Positions 1 to 9,720 of a DNA stretch of 15,712 bases are shown piece by piece. The stretch's first letter is position 1. Each line of letters opens with the position of its first letter. This DNA is from Podila epigama. Taxonomy: Eukaryota; Mortierellomycota; Mortierellomycetes; Mortierellales; Mortierellaceae. The position numbers and the translations under genes are program-made. The stretch lies in NCBI GenBank assembly GCA_015679605.1, contig JAAAVE010000633.1:1-15712 (forward strand). Direction: 5' to 3'. Below the pieces are notes generated by a model. That model was not told where the DNA came from, ran no database searches, and saw only the letters and a list, made by a program, of their open reading frames with translations.

Positions 1-1
1 C

Positions 2-571
2 ATGACAGAATGCCCATCCCCGCCTGATAGAGAAGTCATAGACCGCGATTTCTTGGGACCGGTTGGGAACTATACCGCCGTCAAAAAGCCCATTTGCCGT
101 ACTTTTGTGCCCTGGCCCACTCGTGCCATCTTCTTGGCCGGGCGTTCCATCAGGACCACTTACACGGTCGGGGCCAACCACGGCGGTGGTCACTGTCAAT
201 GGGCGCTTTCGTATGACAATGGCAGGACCGCGGTGGTCATCAAGACCAAGTTAAATGACTGCCTCAAGGATACTACACCTGGCGTTGAACACGTCATCTG
301 GGTCCCTATTCCTGAAGATGCGCCTTCGGGAGACGCCACTTTGATATGGTTGTGGAACAATGCTGCTGGTAGTGAACGGGACTTGTATGCGAGCTGTAGC
401 GATATCGTGATCAAAGGAAAGAAAAAGAATGGTTACATCACTGGGCCTATCCCCCTCTATGCCAACTACGGACTTGATTCGGTGCATATCCCCGAGTTTG
501 GCGAAAAGGGCCAAGACCCCATGATTGAAGTGTTTAACAAGAGATTGGTGAGGGTTTTGTATGGAGAATAG
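2..571 (+). CDS. Lytic polysaccharide monooxygenase-like secreted protein, C-terminal part
   Basis: Seen: 189 codons are open from the left edge to a TAG at 569-571. The fragment has the layout of the second half of a fungal copper LPMO-like domain: an MTECPSPP start that resembles the Met-x-x-Pro-Pro stretch just after the mature N-terminus, then HGGGHCQW (His60, His64) followed by ALSYDNG, a VPIP segment, IWLWNNAAGSERDLYASC with a Tyr at the likely axial copper position, and a short basic tail. Five cysteines are visible (residues 4, 32, 65, 87, 132), so a partner may lie upstream. Known of the family: secreted enzymes that use copper to cleave chitin or cellulose oxidatively. The signal peptide and the copper-binding N-terminal His are not in the window, so the Met at base 2 is probably internal and the CDS continues to the left. 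Membership in a given AA family cannot be decided; a non-catalytic LPMO-like protein is possible because the Glu-Arg-Asp-Leu-Tyr stretch departs from the usual form. Confidence 0.7.
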   Translation: MTECPSPPDREVIDRDFLGPVGNYTAVKKPICRTFVPWPTRAIFLAGRSIRTTYTVGANHGGGHCQWALSYDNGRTAVVIKTKLNDCLKDTTPGVEHVIWVPIPEDAPSGDATLIWLWNNAAGSERDLYASCSDIVIKGKKKNGYITGPIPLYANYGLDSVHIPEFGEKGQDPMIEVFNKRLVRVLYGE

Positions 572-637
572 GATGGGATGGACGTGCTTTAGGCAGTCGT
601 TTTTTTTTTTTTTTCCTTTTCAGCATCAAGCCATCCA

Positions 638-643
638 AATAAA
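638..643 (+). terminator. Polyadenylation signal AATAAA of the LPMO-like gene
   Basis: A canonical AATAAA lies 67 bases after the stop codon, behind a T-run at 601-614. This is the usual distance for a fungal poly(A) signal. Confidence 0.5.
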
Positions 644-1064
644 GTTATTGCTGCGGCCACCATTTTTGGACTTGCGGACTTTGTTGTGTGGGATGACAAT
701 CATGACAATATGAGCGTCCAAGCCACTCTGGATTAAAGATGATGCATTTCAGGGTCAAAAGGGACCTTCGCCCTGCTTGACTTGGAGATTGAAGGTCGTC
801 CGTCTCTTGGGATCCCTCCTAAGAATAGAAATCTGGGTTTTCTTTTGAAAATGCGCTGAGGACAAACAACCTTATCCATTTTACAGTGTAAATAATACGT
901 TTGTCCAGTTTGTACAACTAGCAAAGAACACTAGAATGTCCTTTTTACACATCTGCACCATTTTTGGGCGGAAGGAAAGTGTGTATGTTGTTGTTGTGGG
1001 AACACAACGAGGGAACGTTCAAAATGTGGGAACTATTGACGAATGAAGAGTGGTAGAGTAGCAT

Positions 1065-1118
1065 TGGAGTTGCAGTGGAGTTGCAGTGGAGTTAGTGGAT
1101 GGATGGATGGGATGGATG
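1065..1118. repeat. 11-base tandem repeat followed by GGAT microsatellite
   Basis: The unit TGGAGTTGCAG occurs twice and then partially (1065-1095), running directly into GGATGGATGGATGGGATGG (1096-1118). A simple repeat in a promoter-distal intergenic region. Confidence 0.85.
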
Positions 1119-1481
1119 TGCACACCATAACACCAGAGTCAGCACACACCGCAACATTCAAGTGAGCAGAGAAACGGTGGAAGCTGAGAGCAGAAAGAAA
1201 AAAGTGGTGTCGACAAAATAAAAAATAAACACAACAAATTGACATCGTCATCGTCACCGTTTTCCCTGATGTACTCTTGTTTTTCCCAACTTGTTTGGAC
1301 ATGAACTCAACACTGCTCGACTCTCGGCAGGAACGAACGTGCTCACGGCCCTTGCACAACTCAACTCTGTCCATACCCCTTGCTTGGGTCCTCCTCCTCC
1401 TCCAGTCATGAAATATTTGCCCTGTTGGGCTGTTTGGTTACCCTTGCTTGTTGCGTGAGGTCGGTCCAAAGGATGCACGCA

Positions 1482-1489
1482 TATAAAAG
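1482..1489 (+). promoter_or_regulatory. TATA box (TATAAAAG) of the ATPase gene
   Basis: TATAAAAG sits 163 bases before the ATG at 1645 and is followed by a C/T-rich tract (about 1497-1565), as in many fungal transcription start regions. The same octamer or a close match precedes two other genes in this window. Confidence 0.7.
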
Positions 1490-1644
1490 AGCAACACTTT
1501 CTTCTTTTCTTTTCTTTTCCTCTTCTTCTTCTTCTTACCCAATACTCTTCTCTTCACTCTCAATCGAATCCAGTTTCAAAAAGAAACAAAAGCATATTCG
1601 ACTCACTCTACAAAACCAATACAAAAAAAACTCGCATCTCTTGA

Positions 1645-4600
1645 ATGGCCGAAGACAATCCTCCCATCGCTCATCCCGAAGCTGCTTTAGGGAACCAACT
1701 CCCCCAAAACGAACATCAGCCTCACCACGCTACTGTCGACACCATCTCCACTACCACCGTCATTGACTCTGCCAACCCTGCTGACGTTGCTGCCTCTGCT
1801 AATGCAAATGCAAGCCCCAAGAACATTCTCTCCTTTGCCCGTGACAATGACTCGTCTGCTCATCCGGCCGATGACGTGCCAACCACTCTCGCCGGTATAA
1901 CTCCTTCGACCGTCGAAGGCTACTCGATTTACTCCAACATCAAGGATGGAAAGGTAAGGCACCGTATCATAATGTAGACCATCGAGCCATGTCGTGTTCT
2001 TTTCTTCTTTTCGTGAACAAATACGCGTAAATGCAGTATCCTAACCCTTTCATCCGTTCATTACTTTTTTTTTCTTCTTTTTTTTCCTTTTTTCACAAAC
2101 CACAAAGGCCAGTATCGAACATCAGATCGAAATCAACGGTAAGACGCTGATCCTCCTTTCTCCTTTCACCTTCTTTCCCCACATTTGTTCATGTTTCCAT
2201 TTTTGTGATTTCTTGTACACACGACCAAAGAGAGTCGTTAACTGCCTCCTATCGTTATTTGATGTTCTTTTCCGCTCTTTACTTGAATACCTTTTCTTCT
2301 CTTTAACACGGGTGTTTGTTGGAGCGAGCGAAAAGATCGACCCTCATGGTCACTTTCTATTACTACCGCTACTTTTTTTTCTTTAACACAACGCTGAAAC
2401 ATGTAAAAAGTGTGGAAATACGGAGAAACCTGGGAAGGGGGGACAGAGACGGGCCAGGGGAGAGCGAGATTGAAGGAGGTTGCGCGCACATGTGTCTGTG
2501 TGTGCGTCTCTTCTCTCTCACTCTGTGTGTGTGTGTGGAAAACCAATGAAATACAATGAACTCACGTATTTCGGTCATTGTCGTTCTGCCTCAGCAAGTT
2601 CAACTTTGATATACCTGTTATTGCTGACACTAACATATATTTTTCTTTCCTATAGTGGTCGATCTCTTTGATGTCCAGTGCAACAAGGAAATCTCGTTGG
2701 AGGAAGTCATGGATGGCCTCCGCTACGTCATGGAGTATCGTATCAAGGGCGGACGTTATCCCAACCTCGACTATGATATCATGAAGCGTCTTGCCGATGG
2801 TCTCTTGATGAACATGGGCAACACCGAAAAGAAGCGTCGCGTCCGCCAAAAGTTGACCGAAGAGGCCGACATTGCCTTCCAGTTGTTTGGAGAGTTTATT
2901 GTAGAAGGTACGGTATCACCATCAACTACTTCTAATGGCCTTCACATCTTTGTATAAAGTTGCCTAATTCAATTATATATTCCTCTTTCCCCCCCCCCCC
3001 AAACAGTCCAAGAGTTCCGTCAAGCTGTTGGTGAAAAACCAGTGTCTGATCTTCGCCACTTTCTCAAGCTTGACGTCCGTTGCGGCAGCGGCTCGACTGA
3101 GGCGCAGCAACAGGCTGCCGTTGCCTTGCTCGCATTGCTGACCACCATTTATCCACAATTCTCTGACTGGAAAGAATTGGTGAAGGTCGATGGCCACTCC
3201 GATGTCCAAAAGTGCACCAAGGAGCATGCCGACTTTATCAAGGCTGAGAAAATGCCCGAGATCGGCGGACTCATCCTGGCGCCTCAAGGTATATATGTGG
3301 TTTTTTTCACATCAGAATGATGATCCTTTGTCTGCTTCTATGACTCCTTTCTTCTAAACTAACATTTGAATTGCATTTGTCTGTGCTATCATTCACATAG
3401 CTCTTTGCTTTGATCGCCGAATCAAGCGATGCTTAAAGATGTTCAGGACCAATCTCGAGACCGGCCTTCCTTCTGAAGCCATCCCAGCTCTCCAGGAGCA
3501 CTACGGAAAGAACGTCCTGCCTGAACCTCCTCGCACATCCACCCTCAAAATGATTTGGAACCAATTGACCGACTTTATTGTCCTCTTGCTCATTGCCGTT
3601 GCTGTCTTGATGGCTGCCACTAAGGATTTCATTCCAATGGCGGTTCTACTCATCGTCGTCGTGCTCAACACCATCATTGGATTTGTCCAAGAGTACAAGG
3701 CTAGCAAGGCCCTTGATGCCTTGACCAAGCTGTCTGTTCCCAAGGCTCAGGTCCTCCGCGACGGCGAAACTTCTATCATCCACTCTGCAGAACTTGTTCC
3801 AGGTGATATCGTGATTCTCGAGGAAGGAGAGTCTGTTCCCGCAGATTTGCGTCTGGCAGAGGTTTCCCAGCTAGAGATTATCGAGTCCATCTTGACTGGA
3901 GAATCGGTCGCCGTTAACAAGGACCCCAAGGAAATCAAGACGCTCACCCGCAAGCTCCCTCTCGGTGACTGCAAAGGAAACGCTTTCATGTCTACTGTTG
4001 TGGCCAAGGGCCGTGGAAAGGGTATTGTCGTTCGTACTGGACGTTTGACAGAAATGGGCAAGATCAGTGCTGCCATTACCGGTACTCCCGCGCAGCTGAC
4101 GCCTGTGCAGCGTAAGCTGGCCGTTCTTGGAAAGCTGCTGGTCGCACTTGCCTTCATTCTGTGTGGTCTCATGGTTTGCATCTTGATTCTTTGGCACAAG
4201 CGAGACACGTCTCAGTCCCTCAAGTCGGCTCTGAGCTTGGCTGTCTCTGTCATTCCCGAGGGTTTGGTAGCTGTCGTGACAGTGACGATGGCCATGGGTG
4301 TCCGTCGCATGGCTGCTCGCCACGCCATCGTACGCACCCTTCCAGCCGTCGAGACCTTGGGTAGCGTCACCTTCATCTGCTCGGACAAGACCGGAACCTT
4401 GACAGAGGGAAAGATGGGTGCTGCTGAGCTCTGGACCAGTGACGGTGTTGCTTACGGCTTCACCGAAAGCACTAGTCTCGACCCTAACAAGGGTGATGTC
4501 TATGTCAAGAATGATACTGTCGCCGATCCTACCTCTCATATTGTTGACAAGTCTATTGAAAAGGTTCCTGCACAGATGTTGATCTCGCTCATGGTCTCGT

Positions 4601-6707
4601 CCCTCTGCAACAATTCATCCGTCGTCTCTGGTGATGACGACAACAACGTCAAGGACCTGGCAGTCAAGATTCCTGATGAGGCGGAGGGGGCTCCAGCTGC
4701 AAATGCAGAGTCCTCAGTCGAGTGGAAGGGTGTTGGTGATCCTACAGAGGTTGCCCTTGTTGTTGCCGCGCAGAAGGCTGGATTCCCCAAGACTTATTTC
4801 CATAATCTTGGATTCTCCCGTATTTATGAGCAAGCCTTTGACAGTGAACGCAAGGTTATGAGTGTTGTTTACAAGGCACCTGTCGATATTTCTGCGCCTA
4901 ACGATGGGCATTACGAATTTGTGTTGGCCAAGGGTGCGCCCGAGGAGATCCTGAACCGTTGTGTTGGTTTCTTGCCACCTGTCGCCCCAAGCTCGCTGGC
5001 TTCACCTTTGGATGCCTTGAAGCCCTCAGACACGGATCTTTCAGTTCCTGTGACAGAAGAGTTTTACGACCAGGTCACGGATGCATCTGGAAGAATGGCC
5101 GACAACGGTCTCCGTGTCTTGGGACTCGCCTACAAGAGAGTCCGTGTGAATGGTGGTGGCACGGTAGGCAATGGCTTGGGAGATGGATTGGATCACATCA
5201 ACAATGTCAAGGATGAGAAGGAGGTTGCTGCGTCGACCTTGAAGCCCACCAAGCTGGATTTGATGACCGCCGCGAATGTTGCTCAAGTGGACGATGACGA
5301 CGAGGAGGAGGTGCCTCCAGGTTACGCCGAGAGCGACCTTGTCTTTTTGGGTCTGATTGGTCTTATTGACCCAGCCCGTGCAGGCGTTAAGGAGAGTGTT
5401 CGCATCTGCAAGGAAGCTGGAATTACTGTTGTCATGATTACAGGTGATCACATCAAGACCGCAAGTGCCATCGCCAGGGAGCTTGGTATCTTGGAAGAAG
5501 GAGGACGTGCCATTAAGGGAGAGGAATTGGATCTTTTGTCCGAACAGGCCATTGCTGAGTTGAAGCCCTTCCCTAATGTCTTTGCTCGTGTCTCGCCCGA
5601 TAACAAGTTGAAGCTGGTGACTGCTCTTCAGAGTCGTGGCGAATCCGCTGCCATGACGGGTGATGGTGTCAACGGTAAGAAACTCTCTTTGTGTCTCGTT
5701 TTTTTCTTTCCCTTTTTATCGATTAACCATTGCTCTGTATACTCATCTGACCATTTTTTTTTCCTTTTATACTTCATTTTCATGCTACGTAGACGCTCCT
5801 GCTATAAAGGCAGCAAATGTCGGTGTGGCTATGGGCATTGCAGGAACAGATATTACGAAGCAGGCTGCCGACATTGTCTTGGCCAATGACAACTTTAACA
5901 CGATCGTTGTCGCTGTGGAGGAAGGTCGTCGCGTGTTTGACAACATTCTCAAGTTCATTGTCTATCTGTTGAGCTGTAACTGTGCCGAAATCTTTTTGTT
6001 CCTCCTCAGCGCCTGCGTGAATGTGCCTCTTCCTTTCTCGGTCGAGATGATTCTTTATGCCAACATCATCGGTAAGAACAGAAGCAATTGATATATTTAT
6101 TTTTTTCTTGTCTCTTTTTCAAATGTCTCTGTCACTATCTCATTCTCTACCCATGTCACAAACTAACCAAAATATAAATTTCCGTTTCTCTGTCTCGACA
6201 ATAGCTGATGTCCCTCCTGCCATGGCTTTGGGTGTTGAACCTGCTGAGCCAGGTTTGATGAAGCGTGCGCCCCGGTCGCCACAGCGTGGTGTTTTGACCA
6301 AGGCGTCTCTTGCCGTGATTATTTTCCAATCCTTGGCAATGACTCTGTTGACCTTTGGTGTCTACATGTGGGCTGATCGCGAAGGTGACAAATTGCATTA
6401 TGCCCAGTCAGAGGCCTTTGTCTTTTTGACGTCGCTCCAGCTTCTCCAGGGTTTCTTGTCACGTACGATGAAAACATCCCTTTTCAAGACCAACTTTTTC
6501 GGCAACCGTTGGATGATTTACGGTGTTCTCATCAGTTTCGCGTTGTTGTTGGTTGGTGTCTTTACACCTGGATTCAATACCGAGATTCTGGATCTTGTCC
6601 CTGTCACGGGCATGTCATGGGTCAAGGTGTTGGTCGGCTGTATGATTCTGATTGTCCTGAGCGAGATTGAGAAGGCACTTCTCCGTATCACTGGCTCGAC
6701 CTTGTAA
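1645..6707 (+). CDS. P-type cation-transporting ATPase with N-terminal EF-hand-like extension (7 exons)
   Basis: Exons by splice consensus and phase: 1645-1953, 2108-2138, 2656-2907, 3007-3288, 3401-5674, 5793-6071, 6205-6707; sum 3930 bases, about 1309 residues. Seen: TGES (457-460, actuator), IPEGL in M4 (Glu578), CSDKTGTLT with phosphorylated Asp620, KGAPE (802-806, nucleotide binding), DPAR, TGDGVND (Asp1050; the intron splits this codon), M5 Asn1112/Glu1115 and M6 NIIAD (Asn1140, Asp1144), then hydrophobic M7-M10. These are type II P-ATPase motifs. Family knowledge: such pumps move Ca2+, Na+ or K+ across the plasma membrane, Golgi or ER. The PEGLVAV and VPPAMALGVEP stretches sit between SPCA/PMR1-like and fungal alkali-cation (ENA/ACU-like) pumps, so the ion is undecided. 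An acidic loop (922-928) lies in the cytosolic domain. Residues 1-304 are an extension with an EF-hand-like loop. The ATG at 3439 is not the start, because the frame is open through exon 5 and joins exon 4 in phase. Confidence 0.92.
2139..2655 (+). other. Long second intron of the ATPase gene (517 bases)
   Basis: Donor GTAAGA at 2139 and acceptor CCTATAG ending at 2655 join exon 2 to exon 3 in phase 1. The other introns of this gene are 99-154 bases, so this one is three to five times longer. It contains a TGTG/CTCT microsatellite around 2490-2540. No reading frame with domain features is seen inside it. Confidence 0.75.
2490..2537. repeat. TG/TC dinucleotide-rich tract in intron
   Basis: Imperfect runs of TG, then TC/CTCTCA, then TG again lie inside the second ATPase intron. 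Confidence 0.7.
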
Positions 6708-7725
6708 AATATGAACCCTCGATGTTCTTGATGTTCTTGTCGTTCTTGTCGTTCCAACATAATGCAACGCAAGGGTAGAGCGAGCAAGCAAGAACATCCC
6801 CACACTCTCTTTGTACCAATACACATATACATATATATTATCTATTATCATCTATAGCTCCACCTCTTAATACAGCACTATCCTTTGTTCTTTTGCAATT
6901 GTACTTTATTGGACGCAAAACAGGGGACTGGACACTTTTTCACAAACATCTTTCATTCCATCGTTTGAAGGGAAAATCATCTGCGACCGACAAAGGGATG
7001 TTGGAGAGGAAAGAAGAGACTAAAAAAGAACAATAATAATAATATTACGCTAAAGCAAGAGTCATGGGAAGGTAAAATGGACAGGTGAAAAAAGCTCTCA
7101 AGCCCGTTTTTTTTTATTTCATAAACCCCTTTTGCGGCGCGTCTTCATGCGCAGGGTGATAGAGTGTGTAGGGAGTCGCCTGCATGGAACACATGTGACA
7201 TTATCTTTTAAGGCGTTGGACCAACGTTGGACTGGGAGCCTTCTATTCCAAATCAGGAGGGTTGTTTGTCCACTCGCGCAATATCCATGCATGTCTGTAT
7301 GCATGTCAAATCGGCGAGTAGGTCATTTATTGAAAGAAGAACAGCGCTAGTGAGAGAAGTATGTCCATGTTCCCATCCAACAACCTTCCTATTCGAGCAT
7401 TGTTCTGTACACTGTACACTGTGCAAGTACTCGAGAGAAACAACACGTTAGTGGGAACCACAACACAAAATCACACACTAGTTAACTTGTCCATCCCACG
7501 GTTCTGTACTGTAAAATTGCGTTGGACACCTTTTCAGTCATTGCTAGCGTGGTTTAACAATATTCACATTGCCATTAGCATGTTACAAACCATGTACTCA
7601 TGTACTCTTCTGCCTCTCTCACTCAGTTCACCAGTTTCGCTGTTCAATCCTTGGACTAAACATTGACATGATTACTTGCACTCACTCACTCCCTCAACTA
7701 ATGCTCGCGTGCTAAATAAACATCA

Positions 7726-7740
7726 AGTGCCTGAGGCACT
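7726..7740. repeat. Perfect inverted repeat AGTGCC-TGA-GGCACT
   Basis: Six-base arms around a TGA centre, 420 bases before the protease start codon. It could be a dimeric transcription factor site or chance; a 6-base stem is expected a few times in a window this size. Confidence 0.5.
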
Positions 7741-7928
7741 ATTCTTCCCCCCTTTATTTCTTTTCAACGTTCGATTGATTATTGCATTTCACATAATCTT
7801 ATTGTCAATAACATTATTGCGACATGCATCCCATTATTCGCCATAGACCAATAGGGCCTTTGCTAACATTCCCTAAACCGATCATTTCATCCCCCCTTCC
7901 ACTTTTCCTTTCTCTACCCATGAGTTCC

Positions 7929-7973
7929 CATGGCAATGGCATGGCATGTCATGGCATGTCGTGCTATGGCATG
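7929..7973. repeat. Cluster of CATGGCATG/GGCATGTC words
   Basis: ATGGCATG-type words recur about five times in 45 bases, separated by single-base variations. The cluster ends about 47 bases before the protease TATA box. Confidence 0.7.
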
Positions 7974-8019
7974 AATTTATTATTGAGAATTTTTGCTTCA
8001 CCTTCTCGATCTATTCCTC

Positions 8020-8027
8020 TATAAAAG
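8020..8027 (+). promoter_or_regulatory. TATA box (TATAAAAG) of the protease gene
   Basis: TATAAAAG lies 141 bases before the ATG at 8161, with a C/T-rich leader in between. It also argues against any start codon upstream of about 8050. Confidence 0.8.
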
Positions 8028-8160
8028 AAAGGCCAATCTTCCTCCAATCCCACTTTTCTTCATCAACATCCCATTCTTCCTCCTCTTCCACCAACTTCTC
8101 CACTCACTCTTGCACAACACGCACTCACACATACATCTCATCCAAGTACTTATCAGTATC

Positions 8161-9342
8161 ATGAAGTTCACCATCCTCGTTGCCGTCTGCATCGCTCTGG
8201 TCAATGCCGCTCCTTTGGTCCCCCACGCCACAAACGGCAAGCCCATCCCCGGCAAGTACATCGTCGTCCTCAAGGACGGTCAAACTGCCACCTCTTTCGC
8301 TCCAAAATTCAACTCCATTGCCCATCGCCAGAACGGTCGCGGCCCCAAGCCCATCATCTCCCGTGAGTATGAGACTATCTCCGCCTTTGCCGCCTCCCTC
8401 AACCCCGCTGCCCTCAAGGAGCTCCAGGCCTCCCCTGAAGTCGCCTACATCGAGCAGGACGCCGTCTTCCACATCTCTGCCTCCCAATCCAACCCTCCAT
8501 CCTGGGGCTTGACCCGCGTCTCCCAGAACGACCTCGACACCACTGCTCCTTTCGCCTACCCCGACTCTGCCGGCTCTGGTATCACTGCTTACATCGTTGA
8601 CACCGGTGTCTTTATTAACCACACCGACTTTGGTGGTCGTGCAACCTGGGGTGCCAACTTTATTGAGGGCTCCAAGGACACCGACGAGAACGGTCACGGT
8701 ACTCATGTCGCTGGTACCATTGGTGGTACCCTCTACGGAGTTGCCAAGAACGTCACTCTCGTTGGCGTCAAGGTTCTTGATGCCCAAGGCTCCGGCTCGA
8801 CTTCGAGTGTCATTGGCGGCATGGACTGGGTCGCCAAGAATGCCGTCGCTGGCAAGTCTGTCGTCAACATGTCCCTTGGTGGTAGCAAGTCCCAGGCTAT
8901 CGATGATGCTGCCGGTCGCCTCTTTGCCAAGAACATCCCCTTGATCGCCGCTGCCGGAAACGACGAGACTGTCGATGCCTGCGACGGCTCTCCTTCTGGT
9001 GCTGCCAACACCCTCACCGTCGGTGCCTCCGACAACAAGGATGCCCCGGCCTCCTTCACCTCATGGGGTTCTTGCGTTGAGATCTTTGGTCCCGGTGTCG
9101 ACATCACCTCAGCTTGGATTGGCTCTGCAAATGCCAAGAAGACCATCTCTGGCACTTCCATGGCTACCCCTCACGTTGTCGGTGTTGCTGCCCTCTATCT
9201 CGCTGAGGATTCCTCGCTCACTACTGCTCAAGCCTTGTTCGACAAGCTCACCAGCACCGCCACCGAGGGAAAGATCACCGGAGACCTCAAGGGCTCGCCC
9301 AACAAGCTTGTCTTCAACGGTGGCGCTGGTTCTTCCAAGTAA
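8161..9342 (+). CDS. Secreted subtilisin-like serine protease (S8A, proteinase K-like)
   Basis: A single-exon gene of 393 residues. Seen: signal peptide at 1-17 (hydrophobic, ending VNAA), an inhibitor I9 propeptide at about 31-105 (GKYIVVLKDG to YIEQDAVFH), then the catalytic domain with Asp147 (IVDTGV), His179 (NGHGTHVAG), oxyanion Asn267 (AAAGND) and Ser333 (GTSMATPH). Two cysteines of the catalytic domain, 274 and 305, could form a disulphide as in proteinase K relatives. N-glycosylation sequons occur at NHT, NVT and NMS. Role from family: an extracellular endopeptidase, activated by autocatalytic removal of the propeptide, that degrades protein for nutrition. The ATG at 8161 is chosen because it begins the signal peptide and lies 141 bases after a TATA box; the same frame is open further upstream, but that would run through the promoter. 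Codon use is strongly biased towards C-ending codons (AAG, GTC, ATC), which suggests high expression. All catalytic residues are present. Confidence 0.97.
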   Translation: MKFTILVAVCIALVNAAPLVPHATNGKPIPGKYIVVLKDGQTATSFAPKFNSIAHRQNGRGPKPIISREYETISAFAASLNPAALKELQASPEVAYIEQDAVFHISASQSNPPSWGLTRVSQNDLDTTAPFAYPDSAGSGITAYIVDTGVFINHTDFGGRATWGANFIEGSKDTDENGHGTHVAGTIGGTLYGVAKNVTLVGVKVLDAQGSGSTSSVIGGMDWVAKNAVAGKSVVNMSLGGSKSQAIDDAAGRLFAKNIPLIAAAGNDETVDACDGSPSGAANTLTVGASDNKDAPASFTSWGSCVEIFGPGVDITSAWIGSANAKKTISGTSMATPHVVGVAALYLAEDSSLTTAQALFDKLTSTATEGKITGDLKGSPNKLVFNGGAGSSK

Positions 9343-9720
9343 AGGGTTGCATCTTACAATTATCGCTGACAAACTGGTTTTGTCTCTTGCTTGATATCCA
9401 AGGATGGTTATTATTATTTTTTTGTTATGCATAGGAGAAGCTAGTATCTTTAAGCAAAACATAGAACATAAAAGAAAAACAAAAACGTGCTGAGCACGTC
9501 TTCAACATTATCCGTCACTTTTCTTCATTTACTCATGCACCTTTTTTTTACACTAATGTACTCTTTTTTTTTTTTTTTTTCTTCTTCGCCATCGTCATTA
9601 TTATTATAAAAGACAGGCGTTGGCTTGAATCAACTGCTCTCGAAGCCTTAAAGTCACCTCTTTCATTCTTTCATTAACAAGACTGAGTGGATGCTAGGTC
9701 CTCGTCCTGCATAGGATAAT
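9343..9720. other. 3' flank between protease and SNAP genes (convergent)
   Basis: Non-coding. The two genes end towards each other here. Contains a perfect palindrome at 9485-9499, a T-run at about 9564-9580 and AT-rich sequence. No canonical AATAAA is seen for the protease gene. Confidence 0.6.
9485..9499. repeat. Perfect inverted repeat ACGTGC-TGA-GCACGT
   Basis: Six-base arms with a TGA centre, 143 bases after the protease stop codon. The architecture matches the palindrome at 7726-7740. Confidence 0.5.

Larger units (their letters stand above)
572..1481. other. Intergenic region between LPMO-like gene and ATPase gene
   Basis: No credible gene is seen on either strand; short frames here lack domains and splice support. 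The stretch holds the 3' end of the LPMO-like gene, a run of 14 T at 601-614, an 11-base tandem repeat with GGAT repeats at 1065-1118, and the upstream promoter of the ATPase gene. Confidence 0.6.
6708..8019. other. Intergenic region between ATPase and protease genes
   Basis: About 1.3 kb without a supportable gene on either strand. It holds the 3' untranslated part of the ATPase gene (AT-rich near 6820-6860), short ATGCATGTC direct repeats near 7285-7308, a TGTACAC doublet near 7403-7417, a perfect 15-base palindrome at 7726-7740 and a cluster of GGCATG words at 7929-7973 just before the protease core promoter. No tRNA B-box-like sequence with the needed context was found. Confidence 0.6.

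Noticed and set aside
3871-4539. 222-codon open frame on the minus strand
   Set aside because: It is antisense to the conserved core of the ATPase; the plus strand has all P-type motifs and the minus frame shows none.
3439-5889. Single-exon ATPase starting at 3439 and ending at 5889
   Set aside because: The frame is open further upstream and joins exon 4 in phase; at the 3' end the GDGVND motif is only completed by splicing 5674 to 5793.
7993-8160. Upstream extension of the protease frame
   Set aside because: It has no suitable ATG and crosses the TATA box at 8020-8027; the signal peptide begins exactly at 8161.
8125-8787. 220-codon open frame on the minus strand
   Set aside because: It is antisense to the protease and reflects the strong third-position C bias of that gene; Gly/Val/Asp-rich with no domain.
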